Positions 6,748 to 15,700 of a DNA stretch of 37,608 nucleotides are shown one piece after another. Each line of letters opens with the position of its first letter. Position 1 is the stretch's first letter. This stretch comes from Defluviitaleaceae bacterium. Lineage in GTDB: Bacteria > Bacillota > Clostridia > Lachnospirales > WQUN01. The position numbers and the translations under genes were made by a program. The stretch is from assembly GCA_009784025.1 (NCBI GenBank), contig WQVK01000025.1:1-37608 (forward strand), read 5' to 3'. A model generated the notes under the pieces. That model had not been told where the DNA came from and made no database searches. It worked only from the letters and a program-made list of their open reading frames with translations.

Positions 6748-7548
6748 TTAATACTCAACCTTCCCCGCAACACAATCTTCGCCAAATATTTGCTTGGCGG
6801 TTTGTTGGAATATTTCTGTAGAGCCGCTTACGTAGAATTGGTGAGTAGGCTTGGTTTTGGTGGATAGTTGGGTAGATAGTTGGGTTTTGGCGGCGGCTGC
6901 GGTGGATTCTGCTAGGTTTATGAATTGGATTTGGCCCAGGGTGGCGGTTAGGATGGCGGTTAGTAGTGGGTAGTGGGTGCAACCTAGCACAAGGGCGTCT
7001 ATTTGGCCGCGTAGGTCTGCTAGGTAGTTGTCGGATACGAATTGTAGGATGGGGTCGCCGGGTTTTGTGGCGTGGCCGGCTTCTACCATGGATGCAAAGA
7101 GAGGACATGGCCTGGAGATTATGTTTGCGGTTGGGGATTTTTCTTTTAGCAGGGTTTCAAATAGGCCGCTTCGCACTGTGGCTTCAGTGGCTATTAGGCC
7201 TAGCCTTAGCTGTGGGTTGACGGCCAGCATGCTGGCGCAGGCGGCTACGCCAGGGCGCAGTACGTCTATTAGCTTTATTTGGGGGAATTCTTCCTGCAGC
7301 TGCTGGTATGTGTTGGCACTGGATGTTCCGCAGGCTAGTATTACGGCCTTTACGTTTTTGGTTAGCAGAAATTTTATTATGTCGCGGCCGTAGCTTAGCA
7401 GGGTTTCCTTGGTTTTGCTGCCGTATGGTACCCTGGCGGTATCGCCTACGTATATTGTGCTTTCATGTGGCAAGACCCGGCGCAGCTGGTGGGCCACTGT
7501 TAGCCCGCCCACGCCGGAGTCGAATATTCCTATTGGCCTATCGTCCAT
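6748..7548 (-). CDS. murI: Glutamate racemase
   Basis: A 266-residue enzyme making D-glutamate for peptidoglycan from L-glutamate. The N-terminal GIFDSGVGGLTV motif (residues 7-18) and the two catalytic cysteines are present: C73 in ACGTSSA and C190 in GCTHYP. ACGTSSA replaces the commoner ACNTASA, but the cysteine itself is kept. The gene begins one base after the ddl stop codon, so ddl and murI are coupled in one envelope-precursor operon. Length is normal for the family. Confidence 0.95.
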   Translation of the reverse strand: MDDRPIGIFDSGVGGLTVAHQLRRVLPHESTIYVGDTARVPYGSKTKETLLSYGRDIIKFLLTKNVKAVILACGTSSANTYQQLQEEFPQIKLIDVLRPGVAACASMLAVNPQLRLGLIATEATVRSGLFETLLKEKSPTANIISRPCPLFASMVEAGHATKPGDPILQFVSDNYLADLRGQIDALVLGCTHYPLLTAILTATLGQIQFINLAESTAAAAKTQLSTQLSTKTKPTHQFYVSGSTEIFQQTAKQIFGEDCVAGKVEY

Positions 7549-7549
7549 T

Positions 7550-8602
7550 TTATGCTTCCTCTAGCGCGAGTTTTAGCAGCTCTTCAATAAGTTCTTGGCT
7601 GCTTAGCCCGCTTTCCTTCCACATTTTTGCGTACATGCTTATGCCTGTGAAGCCTGGCATTGTGTTTATTTCATTGAAAATGATTTTGCCTTCTGGGGTG
7701 ACGAAAAAGTCCACGCGAGAGCTGCCGCGGCCGTCTATTGCCCGGAAGATGGCCAATGCGTATCCACGCAACTTCTCGGCGGTTTCTTTTGGAATATCGG
7801 CTGTTGGCACGGTTTGCGAACCGGTGATGTATTTAGAATTGTAATCGTAAAAGTCGCCGTCTGGGATTATTTCGCCGGGGGCAGTGGCGCGGGCGGCTTC
7901 TCCTGCCCCGAACACGCCCACTTCAATCTCCCGGCCTTCTATCATTTTTTCTACCACTATGCGTGAGGAATATTCCATAGCCAGCTCTAGGGCGGCGGTT
8001 AACTCTTTCCTATTTAATGCCTTGGATATGCCAATGGATGACCCGCCGCAAGCAGGCTTAACAAAGCACGGATATCCCACTTTGTAGCGGATTTTCTTTA
8101 GGGCTTCGCCCATGTTTTCTTTTATATAGCTGCTGTCTAGGCAAATAAATTCCGCCTGTGGGATTTTTAGCGCCCGGGCCACAAGCTTTGTCACGCCCTT
8201 GTCCATAGCCACGGCGCTGGCTACAACCCCGCAGCCCACATACGGAAGGCCAGCTAGTTCTAAAAGCCCCTGCACCGTGCCGTCTTCACCAAACGGCCCG
8301 TGCATAACCGGGAATACAACATCCACCGGGATAAGCTTAAACTTATCGCCCACAATCCGCATAAGCCCGCCATGGGTCCTGTCCGGGCTTAGCACGGCCT
8401 GTGTACCAAATTTTTCCCAATCAATATTCTTAATATTATCTAGCTTGCCGTCGTAAAGCAGCCATTTGCCCTCTTTGGTAATATACACAGGAATAACCCG
8501 ATGCCGCCCAAGCGCGCCAATAACATATTCTGCAGAAGCCATAGAAATCTCATGCTCTGGCCCGGTACCGCCAAAAAGAACTAATACATTTTTCTGATTC
8601 AT
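7550..8602 (-). CDS. ddl: D-alanine--D-alanine ligase
   Basis: A 350-residue ATP-grasp enzyme that joins two D-alanines for the peptidoglycan stem peptide. Visible family landmarks are the N-terminal VLFGGTGPEHEIS, the HGPFGEDGTVQGLLE segment, the glycine-rich CGGSSIGISK, and the C-terminal metal-binding FNEINTMPGFT. The ATG at 8602 has a GAGG ribosome site. A promoter reading this way is seen at 8695-8723; the 5' leader then contains a family D repeat. murI follows with one intervening base. Confidence 0.96.
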   Translation of the reverse strand: MNQKNVLVLFGGTGPEHEISMASAEYVIGALGRHRVIPVYITKEGKWLLYDGKLDNIKNIDWEKFGTQAVLSPDRTHGGLMRIVGDKFKLIPVDVVFPVMHGPFGEDGTVQGLLELAGLPYVGCGVVASAVAMDKGVTKLVARALKIPQAEFICLDSSYIKENMGEALKKIRYKVGYPCFVKPACGGSSIGISKALNRKELTAALELAMEYSSRIVVEKMIEGREIEVGVFGAGEAARATAPGEIIPDGDFYDYNSKYITGSQTVPTADIPKETAEKLRGYALAIFRAIDGRGSSRVDFFVTPEGKIIFNEINTMPGFTGISMYAKMWKESGLSSQELIEELLKLALEEA

Positions 8603-8628
8603 GATTACCTCGCTAAGGGATTATTGTC

Positions 8629-8690
8629 AAAACCGTCAGAGGCTTCGCCTCCGACACCTCCAAAAACTTCAATGTTTTTTATATGGTCTT
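8629..8690 (+). repeat. Family D repeat (GAGGCTTCGCCTC hairpin element)
   Basis: AACCGTCAGAGGCTTCGCCTCCGACACCTCC followed by an A/T-rich tail. Near-identical cores occur at 10067-10150 (inverted), 17911-17981, 28048-28121 and 28204-28274 (inverted). This copy would form part of the ddl mRNA leader. Confidence 0.75.
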
Positions 8691-8694
8691 ATTT

Positions 8695-8723
8695 ATAATA
8701 TATCATATGCGGGTTGCAGTAAA
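8695..8723 (-). promoter_or_regulatory. Promoter of ddl-murI
   Basis: Minus-strand TTTACT (8718-8723) and TATTAT (8695-8700) with a 17-base spacer. The -35 box overlaps that of the divergent ftsY promoter. Confidence 0.6.
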
Positions 8724-8742
8724 GTAGAGACTTGGATATACT
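8714..8742 (+). promoter_or_regulatory. Promoter of ftsY
   Basis: TTGCAG (8714-8719) and TATACT (8737-8742) with a 17-base spacer, 33 bases before the ftsY ATG. It shares bases with the divergent ddl promoter. Confidence 0.65.
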
Positions 8743-8774
8743 TAGAAAAAATCATATGTTTGATAGGAGAAATT

Positions 8775-9698
8775 ATGGAGCAGGATAAAAAATTAGGCTT
8801 GTTTTCTCGGATTAGGGACGGGCTGGCCAAAACTCGCGATAATATTATGGGCGGGGTAAATGAGGTTTTTGCTAATTTTAGGGTAGTGGATGAAGAGCTT
8901 TTTGAAGAGCTTGAAGAGGCTTTGATAATGGCGGACATGGGCGTTGATACTGCCGTGGCGGTTTTGGATAGTGTTAGGCAGCGGGTTAAACTTGAAAATG
9001 TTAAGGATTCTGATGGGGTTAAGGCGGTTTTGGCAGAGGTTATCTCTGCTATGCTTGTGGAAAATAGCCCGGCTTTTGAGCCTAAGTTTCCAGCGGTTTT
9101 TTTGGTTATTGGTGTAAACGGCGCTGGCAAAACCACCACCGTTGGCAAGCTTACAAAATGGTACAAAAGCGAGGGCAAGCAGGTTCTAGTGGCGGCGGCG
9201 GATACCTTCCGGGCGGCGGCAATAGACCAGCTGGCTGTGTGGTGCGAGCGGGCGGATGTTACCATGATTCGCCAGGCAGAAAACTCGGACCCAGCGGCGG
9301 TTGTTTTTGATGCGGTTTCATCGGCCAAGGCAAAGGGGCTAGATCTGCTTATATGTGACACCGCCGGGCGGCTTCATAATAAGAAAAACCTAATGGAAGA
9401 ACTGCGTAAAATAAACAAAATCGTGTCTACGCAGTTCCCGGATGCACACCGGGAGGTGCTACTGGTGCTGGACGCCACCACTGGGCAGAATGCCCTGCAA
9501 CAGGCCAAACTTTTTAGCGAAGTGGCCGATATTACCGGGATAATCTTGACCAAGCTTGACGGCACAACCAAGGGCGGCATGGTGGTGGCTATTAAGAATG
9601 AGTTGGATATCCCTGTGCGATTTGTAACGGTTGGCGAGGGCATTGATGACATCCAGCCGTTTGACGCAGAGATGTTTGCCCGGGCTTTGTTTGAGTGA
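8775..9698 (+). CDS. ftsY: Signal recognition particle receptor FtsY
   Basis: A 307-residue SRP receptor GTPase that docks ribosome-SRP complexes at the membrane. It has the helical N domain (residues about 1-95) and the G domain with G1 GVNGAGKTT (113-121), the DTFRAAA motif, DTAGRLHNKKNLMEEL and TKLDGTTKGG. The acidic A domain is essentially absent, as in many Gram-positive FtsY proteins. The ATG at 8775 follows ATAGGAGA; the frame is open further upstream but without a ribosome site and across the promoter. A terminator follows. The SRP partner ffh is not in the window. Confidence 0.96.
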   Translation: MEQDKKLGLFSRIRDGLAKTRDNIMGGVNEVFANFRVVDEELFEELEEALIMADMGVDTAVAVLDSVRQRVKLENVKDSDGVKAVLAEVISAMLVENSPAFEPKFPAVFLVIGVNGAGKTTTVGKLTKWYKSEGKQVLVAAADTFRAAAIDQLAVWCERADVTMIRQAENSDPAAVVFDAVSSAKAKGLDLLICDTAGRLHNKKNLMEELRKINKIVSTQFPDAHREVLLVLDATTGQNALQQAKLFSEVADITGIILTKLDGTTKGGMVVAIKNELDIPVRFVTVGEGIDDIQPFDAEMFARALFE

Positions 9699-9742
9699 TG
9701 TTAACTTCAAATTATGGTAGGGAATTTCTATAACATTGGATT

Positions 9743-9784
9743 GGCTGCGCAAATTTAGTCATGTTTGCGCAGCCTTCTTTTTTT
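9743..9784 (+). terminator. Terminator of ftsY
   Basis: GGCTGCGCAAA / TTTGCGCAGCC, an 11-bp perfect stem with a 10-base loop, followed by TTCTTTTTTT. It is a clear Rho-independent terminator. Confidence 0.9.
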
Positions 9785-9865
9785 GAATTGATTGGGTAGC
9801 GGGTTTTCGGAATTTTTGCAAAGCATGTGCTTCGAAAAGGAGTAAAAAAGTTCTTTTTCACAAAA

Positions 9866-9920
9866 AAATGGTACCGTACGGTACCATTTTTCGTGGGTTG
9901 TGGTACCGTATGGTACCATT
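9866..9920. repeat. Family E double palindrome, locus 1 (between ftsY and rpsF)
   Basis: GGTACCGTACGGTACC at 9870-9885 and GGTACCGTATGGTACC at 9902-9917 are separated by a 16-base spacer, giving a 32-base period. The first is extended by A-runs and T-runs on either side. The same arrangement recurs at 25504-25551 and 36264-36311. Confidence 0.9.
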
Positions 9921-10066
9921 TTTTCTGTAAAAAACGTATGTTTAATCGTCTCACATGCAAAGAAAGCCGATAAACAAGCCGTTTTTTGAAAAAACATTTT
10001 ATCGAAATAAAAGAAGGCGGAAAAAATGCATATGATAATGCAATTTTTTTGTGTTCACAGGCATAA
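9921..10066. other. AT-rich spacer with no recognisable gene
   Basis: Between the double palindrome and the family D repeat upstream of rpsF I see only AT-rich sequence. Short open frames on the minus strand here run through the palindromes and lack ribosome sites. Confidence 0.6.
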
Positions 10067-10150
10067 AAATGCTAAAGTTTTTTTGCCAAGCTTTTTTTCC
10101 AAAAAAAGCGGTGGAGGTGTCGGAGGCGAAGCCTCTGACGGTTTTAATTG
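10067..10150 (-). repeat. Family D repeat, inverted copy upstream of rpsF
   Basis: An A/T hairpin (AGCTTTTTTTCC / AAAAAAAGCG) is followed by GGAGGTGTCGGAGGCGAAGC. It is the inverse complement of the copy at 8629-8690. Its right edge runs directly into the rpsF promoter -35 box. Confidence 0.75.
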
Positions 10151-10176
10151 ACATAATCTAACATACCTGCTACAAT
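10148..10176 (+). promoter_or_regulatory. Promoter of rpsF-ssb-rpsR
   Basis: A perfect TTGACA (10148-10153), a 17-base spacer and TACAAT (10171-10176). This is the strongest promoter-like sequence in the window, fitting a ribosomal protein operon. Confidence 0.85.
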
Positions 10177-10179
10177 CAC

Positions 10180-10240
10180 AAGGCTGCGCAAATGCGCGCA
10201 AATAACCTTGCGCATCACAAAGATGCGCCACAGACCAGGA
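10180..10240 (+). promoter_or_regulatory. Possible structured rpsF leader (S6:S18 autoregulation candidate)
   Basis: The leader between promoter and start holds two hairpins: AAGG.TGCGC..GCGCA..CCTT at about 10183-10209, and a perfect GCGCATC/GATGCGC stem at 10210-10228. S6:S18-binding leaders are known before rpsF in other bacteria. I do not clearly see the CCG bulge expected for that motif, so the assignment is tentative. Confidence 0.35.
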
Positions 10241-10250
10241 GGTGCAAAGA

Positions 10251-10712
10251 ATGGAACCAAACAAGTATGAGCTTGGCATTATTTTGCGGGCGGATTTGGA
10301 AGAGGAAGTTTTCCGAGCAGACATGGACCGGGTTAAAGGCTTAATCGAGCGCTTTGGCGGCACGATTGACAAAATTGACGACTGGGGCCGCAGGAAGCTA
10401 GCCTATCCAATAAACAAGCTGACAGAAGGCGTGTATCATTTTATTACGTTTACGTCTGAAGGCGGCACCCCACGCGAAGTTGAAAGCCGTTTAAGATTCA
10501 TGGAAAACGTGCTACGTTTCTTAGTGATTCGCAAAGATGATTCTGTGCCAGATTTCGTGCCAGAACAAAGGCCAGAAGTTAAGGCAGAAGTAGCTGTAGA
10601 GCCAGTTGTGGAAGTTGCAGAAGCAGCGGTAGAAACCGTGGCAGAGGCAGCCCCAGAAGCTGAAGTGGCAGAAATAGCAGCAGCCCCAGAAGCAGAAGCA
10701 ACTGAAGAGTAA
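10251..10712 (+). CDS. rpsF: 30S ribosomal protein S6
   Basis: A 153-residue S6, a small-subunit protein that pairs with S18 on 16S rRNA. The conserved start (NKYELGIILRADL), DDWGRRKLAYPINK and the final strand RFLVIRKDD are all visible in the first 100 residues. Residues about 101-153 are an extra tail made almost entirely of Glu, Ala, Val and Pro. The ATG at 10251 has AGGAGGTG before it. ssb follows after 27 bases and rpsR after that, the classic order, but no rplI follows here. Confidence 0.96.
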   Translation: MEPNKYELGIILRADLEEEVFRADMDRVKGLIERFGGTIDKIDDWGRRKLAYPINKLTEGVYHFITFTSEGGTPREVESRLRFMENVLRFLVIRKDDSVPDFVPEQRPEVKAEVAVEPVVEVAEAAVETVAEAAPEAEVAEIAAAPEAEATEE

Positions 10713-10739
10713 TTTCCACAAGATGAGGGAGGCATATGT

Positions 10740-11207
10740 ATGAATAAAGTGATTCTACTAGGGCGCTTAACAAAAGACCCTGAAATTAGATACTCCCAAA
10801 GTGCAGAGCCTATCTGCGTGTCACGTTTTACAGTGGCCGTAGACAGACGGTTCAAAAAAGAAGGCGAGCCGGATGCAGACTTTATCAACTGCGTATCCTT
10901 CCGCCGCACAGCAGAATTTATGGAGCGGTATATAAAAAAAGGCATGATGGTAAGCGTATGCGGCAGCCTAACAGTGCGCAGCTACGACGACCAACAAGGC
11001 CAACGCCGCTGGATAACCGAAGTTCAGGCAGAAGAAGTAAACTTTGCAGAAAGCCGCGCAGCCTTCGAGGCTCGCATGGCAAAAGGCGGCGGCGTACCCA
11101 CAGGGGACATGCCACCTTCTGCACCATCCGCAGGGGCTGCCCCCGCGCCAGAAGGCTTCTCGGCCATTACACAAAGCATAGACGAGGACGACGACTTACC
11201 GTTCTAA
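10740..11207 (+). CDS. ssb: Single-stranded DNA-binding protein
   Basis: A 155-residue SSB with the OB-fold start MNKVILLGRLTKDPE and the F-V/R-R-F-like core (VSRFTVAVDRRF; FINCVSFRRTAEF). A proline/glycine/alanine linker leads to the acidic tip DEDDDLPF, which recruits partner proteins in replication and repair. The ATG at 10740 is preferred to one at 10736 because of its spacing from GGGAGG. It sits between rpsF and rpsR, as in most Firmicutes. Confidence 0.96.
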   Translation: MNKVILLGRLTKDPEIRYSQSAEPICVSRFTVAVDRRFKKEGEPDADFINCVSFRRTAEFMERYIKKGMMVSVCGSLTVRSYDDQQGQRRWITEVQAEEVNFAESRAAFEARMAKGGGVPTGDMPPSAPSAGAAPAPEGFSAITQSIDEDDDLPF

Positions 11208-11243
11208 TCCACACATGCACCATTCTAAAAGGAGGTAGTCCGC

Positions 11244-11474
11244 ATGATGCAAAAAAGACGCGGCAGGCGCAAAAAACGCGTTTGCCAGTTCTGCGTAGAT
11301 AAAATAAACGCATTCGATTACAAAGATATCAGTAAACTAAGGAAATTCGTTTCCGAAAGGGGTAAAATCCTACCCCGCCGCGTATCCGGCAACTGCGCCA
11401 AGCACCAACGCGCAATGACCCAAAACGTGAAACGCGCCAGGCATATGGCGCTTATGGTGTACACGCAAGAGTAA
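11244..11474 (+). CDS. rpsR: 30S ribosomal protein S18 (cysteine-containing form)
   Basis: A 76-residue S18. The N-terminal [16 protein letters not shown] plus the later GNCAKHQR gives CxxC and CxxH, the zinc-binding (C+) version of S18. The conserved [19 protein letters not shown] is intact. AAAGGAGG precedes the ATG. It is the last gene of the rpsF operon; a strong terminator follows within 20 bases. Confidence 0.96.
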   Translation: MMQKRRGRRKKRVCQFCVDKINAFDYKDISKLRKFVSERGKILPRRVSGNCAKHQRAMTQNVKRARHMALMVYTQE

Positions 11475-11491
11475 AACCATGTATATACCAT

Positions 11492-11540
11492 AAAGCAAAG
11501 GAGGGCCGTAAAATACGGCCCTCCTTTGCTTTTGACTAAG
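11492..11540 (+). terminator. Terminator of the rpsF-ssb-rpsR operon
   Basis: A perfect 19-bp stem (11492-11510 with 11514-11532) with an AAA loop. The arm AAAGCAAAGG at its base gives an A-run on one side and a T-run on the other, so it could work in both directions. Confidence 0.9.
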
Positions 11541-11589
11541 TTTCGCTTATGGTCAGTTAACGAAAACAATCTTTTGCTGTGAAACAAAA

Positions 11590-11616
11590 AAATGGTACCA
11601 TACGGTACCATTTTTT
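11590..11616. repeat. Family E single palindrome, locus 2
   Basis: GGTACCATACGGTACC at 11594-11609, flanked by A7 and T7. At 32 bases downstream, where the other three loci have a second palindrome, only GTGGCC is found. It lies between convergent rpsR and the deacetylase gene. Confidence 0.85.
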
Positions 11617-11747
11617 TAGTAAAAAGTGGCCTTTTTTCCTGTTTTTATTAACCGCCACCGGCCTGTAACCCGCTAAATTAGCCGTTTTTTTGAAAGCGTT
11701 AAGGTTTTTTGATTTCTTTTTTTAACGAAACGAACTAAAAGCTTTCC

Positions 11748-12557
11748 TTATTCAGCAGCACTAGCCTTCAATTTTTGTCGCCCGGTGTGGTCTATTTGGA
11801 AGTTATCCTTGTGTATTAGCTGGGATATTGGCACTAGGGTGTAGCCTTTTTCCTTTAGCCCTTTGATGATGGGGTCTAGGGTCTGTGGGGTGAATTTCGC
11901 GTCGTTGTGGAACAGAACTATGCTGCCGTTTTGTAGGTTTTTGTGGTTTAGCACTTGGTTGATTTCGTAGTCTATGCCTTTTTTCATCCAGTCGTGACTG
12001 TCTACATCCCATTGGATGGTGTAGTAGCCTAGCTCTTCTGCGGCGGTTAATACGGTGTTGTTGTACTCTCCGTAGGGTGGGCGAAAGAGGTTGGCATCTA
12101 TGCCAGTTACGGCTTTTATTTTGTCGTGGCAGTCTTGGATTTCTTTTTTGTTGCCGGCCAGGTCTAGTTTTGCGCCGTGGGCGTGTTTGTTGCCGTGGTT
12201 GGCTATGTCGTGGCCTGCCGCGGCTATTTTTTTCACTTCTTCTGGGTATTTGTCCACCCATGTGCCGCATAGGAAGAATGTAGCCAATACACCGTTATCC
12301 TTTAGAATTTCCATTAGCGTGTCTGTATCATCTGCACCCCAGGCAGCGTCGAAGGATATGGACATCCTCATATCTGGCACATCTACGCTGTAGATTGGCA
12401 GCTTCTTTTCTGCCTTGGCGGTGTAATTGTCGCTAAATGCCGGGGCTGTGGGCTCGCCATGAAAACGGTCACCGATAATCGGCACGGCAATTGCAATAGC
12501 CACCGCCAAAATAAGCGAAGTAAATGCTTGCCAGTTGTTGCGGAAAACTTTCATCAT
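11748..12557 (-). CDS. Membrane-anchored polysaccharide deacetylase (NodB family)
   Basis: A 269-residue protein with an N-terminal membrane anchor (residues about 13-28) and an extracellular NodB-homology domain. Metal and catalytic motifs are visible: SFDAAWGADDT (motif 1), NHGNKH (motif 2, H-xxx-H), RPPYGEYN (motif 3) and the C-terminal LFHNDA region. Family members remove acetyl groups from peptidoglycan or other wall glycans; the exact substrate cannot be told here. The start at 12557 has GGAGGAA upstream; a second ATG follows immediately. It is a single gene divergent from dnaE. Confidence 0.92.
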   Translation of the reverse strand: MMKVFRNNWQAFTSLILAVAIAIAVPIIGDRFHGEPTAPAFSDNYTAKAEKKLPIYSVDVPDMRMSISFDAAWGADDTDTLMEILKDNGVLATFFLCGTWVDKYPEEVKKIAAAGHDIANHGNKHAHGAKLDLAGNKKEIQDCHDKIKAVTGIDANLFRPPYGEYNNTVLTAAEELGYYTIQWDVDSHDWMKKGIDYEINQVLNHKNLQNGSIVLFHNDAKFTPQTLDPIIKGLKEKGYTLVPISQLIHKDNFQIDHTGRQKLKASAAE

Positions 12558-12640
12558 GATTTATTCCTCCATATTGAAATTTTGCTTAGTTTATGGAGAA
12601 TTTGGGGAAATATGCATGCAAACAACCACCAGAGGCTTTG

Positions 12641-12669
12641 TTGTACTACCTATCTATCCGTGCTATACT
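12641..12669 (+). promoter_or_regulatory. Promoter of dnaE
   Basis: TTGTAC (12641-12646), a 17-base spacer and TATACT (12664-12669), 33 bases before the dnaE start. Confidence 0.6.
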
Positions 12670-12702
12670 GTCCTTGACATTTTCTAAGGAAGGTAGAATC
12701 CC

Positions 12703-15700
12703 ATGCAACCATTCGCCCATTTACATGTTCATTCTGAATATAGCTTGCTAGATGCCAGTGCCAAAATTAGCGAGCTGGCTGCCCGGGCTAAAGAAATGGG
12801 CATGGATAGCCTGGCTATTACAGACCATGGGGTTATGTTTGGGGTTATTGATTTTTATAAGGCTTGCAGGGGTGCTGGAGTTAAGCCTATTTTGGGCTGC
12901 GAGGTTTATGTTGCGCCACAATCGCGGCTTATTAAAGAGCGCCGCGACGAGGGTACATATCATCATCTTGTTCTACTGGCAGAGAACGAGGAAGGTTACC
13001 ATAACTTGGTGAGGCTGGTTTCGCTGGGTTTTGTAGAAGGATTTTATTATAAACCGCGCGTGGATATGGAGCTTTTGCAGCAGTATAGCAAAGGCTTGAT
13101 TGCGTTGTCTGCATGCCAGTCTGGTGTGGTGTCTAAGATTTTGCTTACCCAGGGTTATGAGGCGGGCAAGGCGCGAGCAATCGCGTACAACGAGCTTTTT
13201 GGCCAGGATAATTTTTACCTGGAATTGCAGAACCACGGCCTGGAAGACCAGCAGATGCTAAACCCCATGCTTATGCAAATTTCGCAAGAAACCGGCATAC
13301 CCATGGTTGTTACCAATGATGTGCATTATATCGAGCCTTCAGACAATAATGCCCATGATATTTTGCTATGTATTCAAACACAGAAAACCGTGCTAGACGA
13401 AGATAGAATGATTTATGGGTCTGACCAGTTTTATTTGAAGTCTCCAGAGGAAATGTACCAGCTTTTCCCCCATGCCAAAGAGGCTTTGGCCAATAGCCAA
13501 AAAATAGCAGACCGCTGCCATATTGATATCGAGTTTAACAATTATAAGTTGCCCATTTTTGATGTGCCACACGGCCGCAGCGCTGCAGAACATTTGGATA
13601 TATTATGCAAGCAAGGCCTGGAAGAACGCTACGGCCAAGACGCCCACCTGCATCAAGAGCGGCTGGATTACGAGCTGGATGTAATACGTGGCATGGGTTT
13701 TGTGGATTATTTCTTAATTGTGTCGGATTTTATTAAATATGCGCGGGATAATGGCATAATGGTTGGGCCTGGCCGGGGCAGCGGCGCAGGCAGCATCGTG
13801 GCTTTTGTGTTGCGTATTACGGATGTGGACCCCATCCCCTACAACCTGCTTTTCGAGCGGTTTTTGAACCCAGAGCGGGTTAGCATGCCAGACTTTGATA
13901 TAGACTTCTGCTACGAACGGCGGCAGGAAGTTATAGATTATGTTGTTCGCAAATACGGCACAGAGCAGGTTTCCCAAATTATTACCTTTGGAACGATGAA
14001 GGCAAAGGCCGCCACACGTGACGTGGGGCGCGCTTTGGCCATGAGTTATGGCGAGGTAGACCGGGTGGCCAAGATGATCCCGCCAGACCTTGGCATGACC
14101 CTTGGCCGCGCCCTGGATATGAACCCAGAGTTAAAAGCCGCCTACCGGGACGAGCCGGATACTCGCAAGCTAATTGACATGAGCATGCGCCTAGAAGGCT
14201 TGCCACGCCATTCTTCCACCCATGCGGCGGGGGTTGTAATCTGCGATAAGCCCGTGATGGAATACGTTCCGCTAAACACCAATGACGGTTTGATAACCAC
14301 CCAGTTCCCCAAAGATACTGTGGAAGAGCTTGGGCTTTTGAAGTTCGACTTCCTTGGCCTGCGCACCCTCACGGTAATTCGCATCGCCGCAGAGGAAGTT
14401 TTCCGCAGCCGCGGTATTAAATTAGATATATACCATTGGGATTATAATGATCCAAATGTGTACGATATGATTTCACACGGCAAGACAAGCGGTGTGTTTC
14501 AAATAGAATCATCTGGTATGACATCCTTCATGAAAGAGTTGCAGCCAGAAAGCATAGAAGACCTTACCGCGGGCATATCCCTATACCGCCCCGGCCCCAT
14601 GGATTTTATCCCTAAATATATTAAAGGCAAACGCGACCCCTCCAACGTAACCTACATGCACGAGAAGCTGAAGCCCATACTAGAGGCTACCTACGGCTGT
14701 ATCGTATACCAAGAACAGGTAATGCAAATAGTGCGTGATTTAGCTGGCTACAGCCTTGGCCGCAGCGACCTTATGCGCCGCGCAATGAGCAAAAAAATAG
14801 CCGATGTAATGGAAAAAGAACGCCAGCATTTCGTACACGGCCTGCAAGACGGCGATATAAACATCCCTGGCTGCATAAAAAACGGCGTGCCAGAAAAAGC
14901 CGCCAACAAAATCTTCGACGCAATGACAGAATTCGCCGCATATGCCTTCAATAAATCCCACGGCGCGGCCTATTCCTACATCACTTACCAAACCGCCTGG
15001 TTAAAATACTACTACCCCGTAGAATTTATGGCGGCCATCATGACCTCCGTAATGGACAGCAGCGACAAAGTTTCCGCCTATATCCGCGAATGCAAAAACA
15101 TGGAAATCGCCATCCTCCCCCCAGATATCAACTCCTCGGCGGAGGGCCATTCCCGTGGGGTTGCAGATGGGGCATCGGCGTCCGTCTCGCGGCCATCTTT
15201 AGATGGTGGAGGCCTGGAGGCGGCATCTGTAGAAAAATCAGTTGGTCGCAAATTGCGACCAACTGAAACTGACAGCGCGCAAATGGAATCCGCGCCTGTA
15301 TCCGGCCATGAGACGAATACAAACGCCCACACTACAGCACAACGGGGCACCCCCCCCCCAGGGGGAATTAGGTTTGGCTTGGCCAGCATAAAAAACGTAG
15401 GCCGTGGCGTGGTGGATGCAATCGTTAAAGAGCGGGAGGCTAATGGAAAATATAAGAGCATTTCAGACTTTATACGGCGGTTAAGCGGGCATGACCTTAA
15501 CAAGCGCTGCCTAGAAAGCCTGATTCGCTGCGGTGCGTTCGATTCTTTGGGCGGCAAGCGCTCGCAATATATTGCAGTTTATGCCAATATCATGGACGGC
15601 TTGGCGCAAACCAAGAAAACCACCCTGTCTGGCCAGCTTTCGCTGTTCGACATGGGCGGCCCGGAAGAAGAAGCACAAACAGACCACGAAACAGACGAGC

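Noticed and set aside
9755-9997. Short frames beginning MVPYGT at several loci, which look like a repeated peptide gene
   Set aside because: They are translations of the GGTACC palindromes themselves, lack ribosome sites, and differ in length and continuation.
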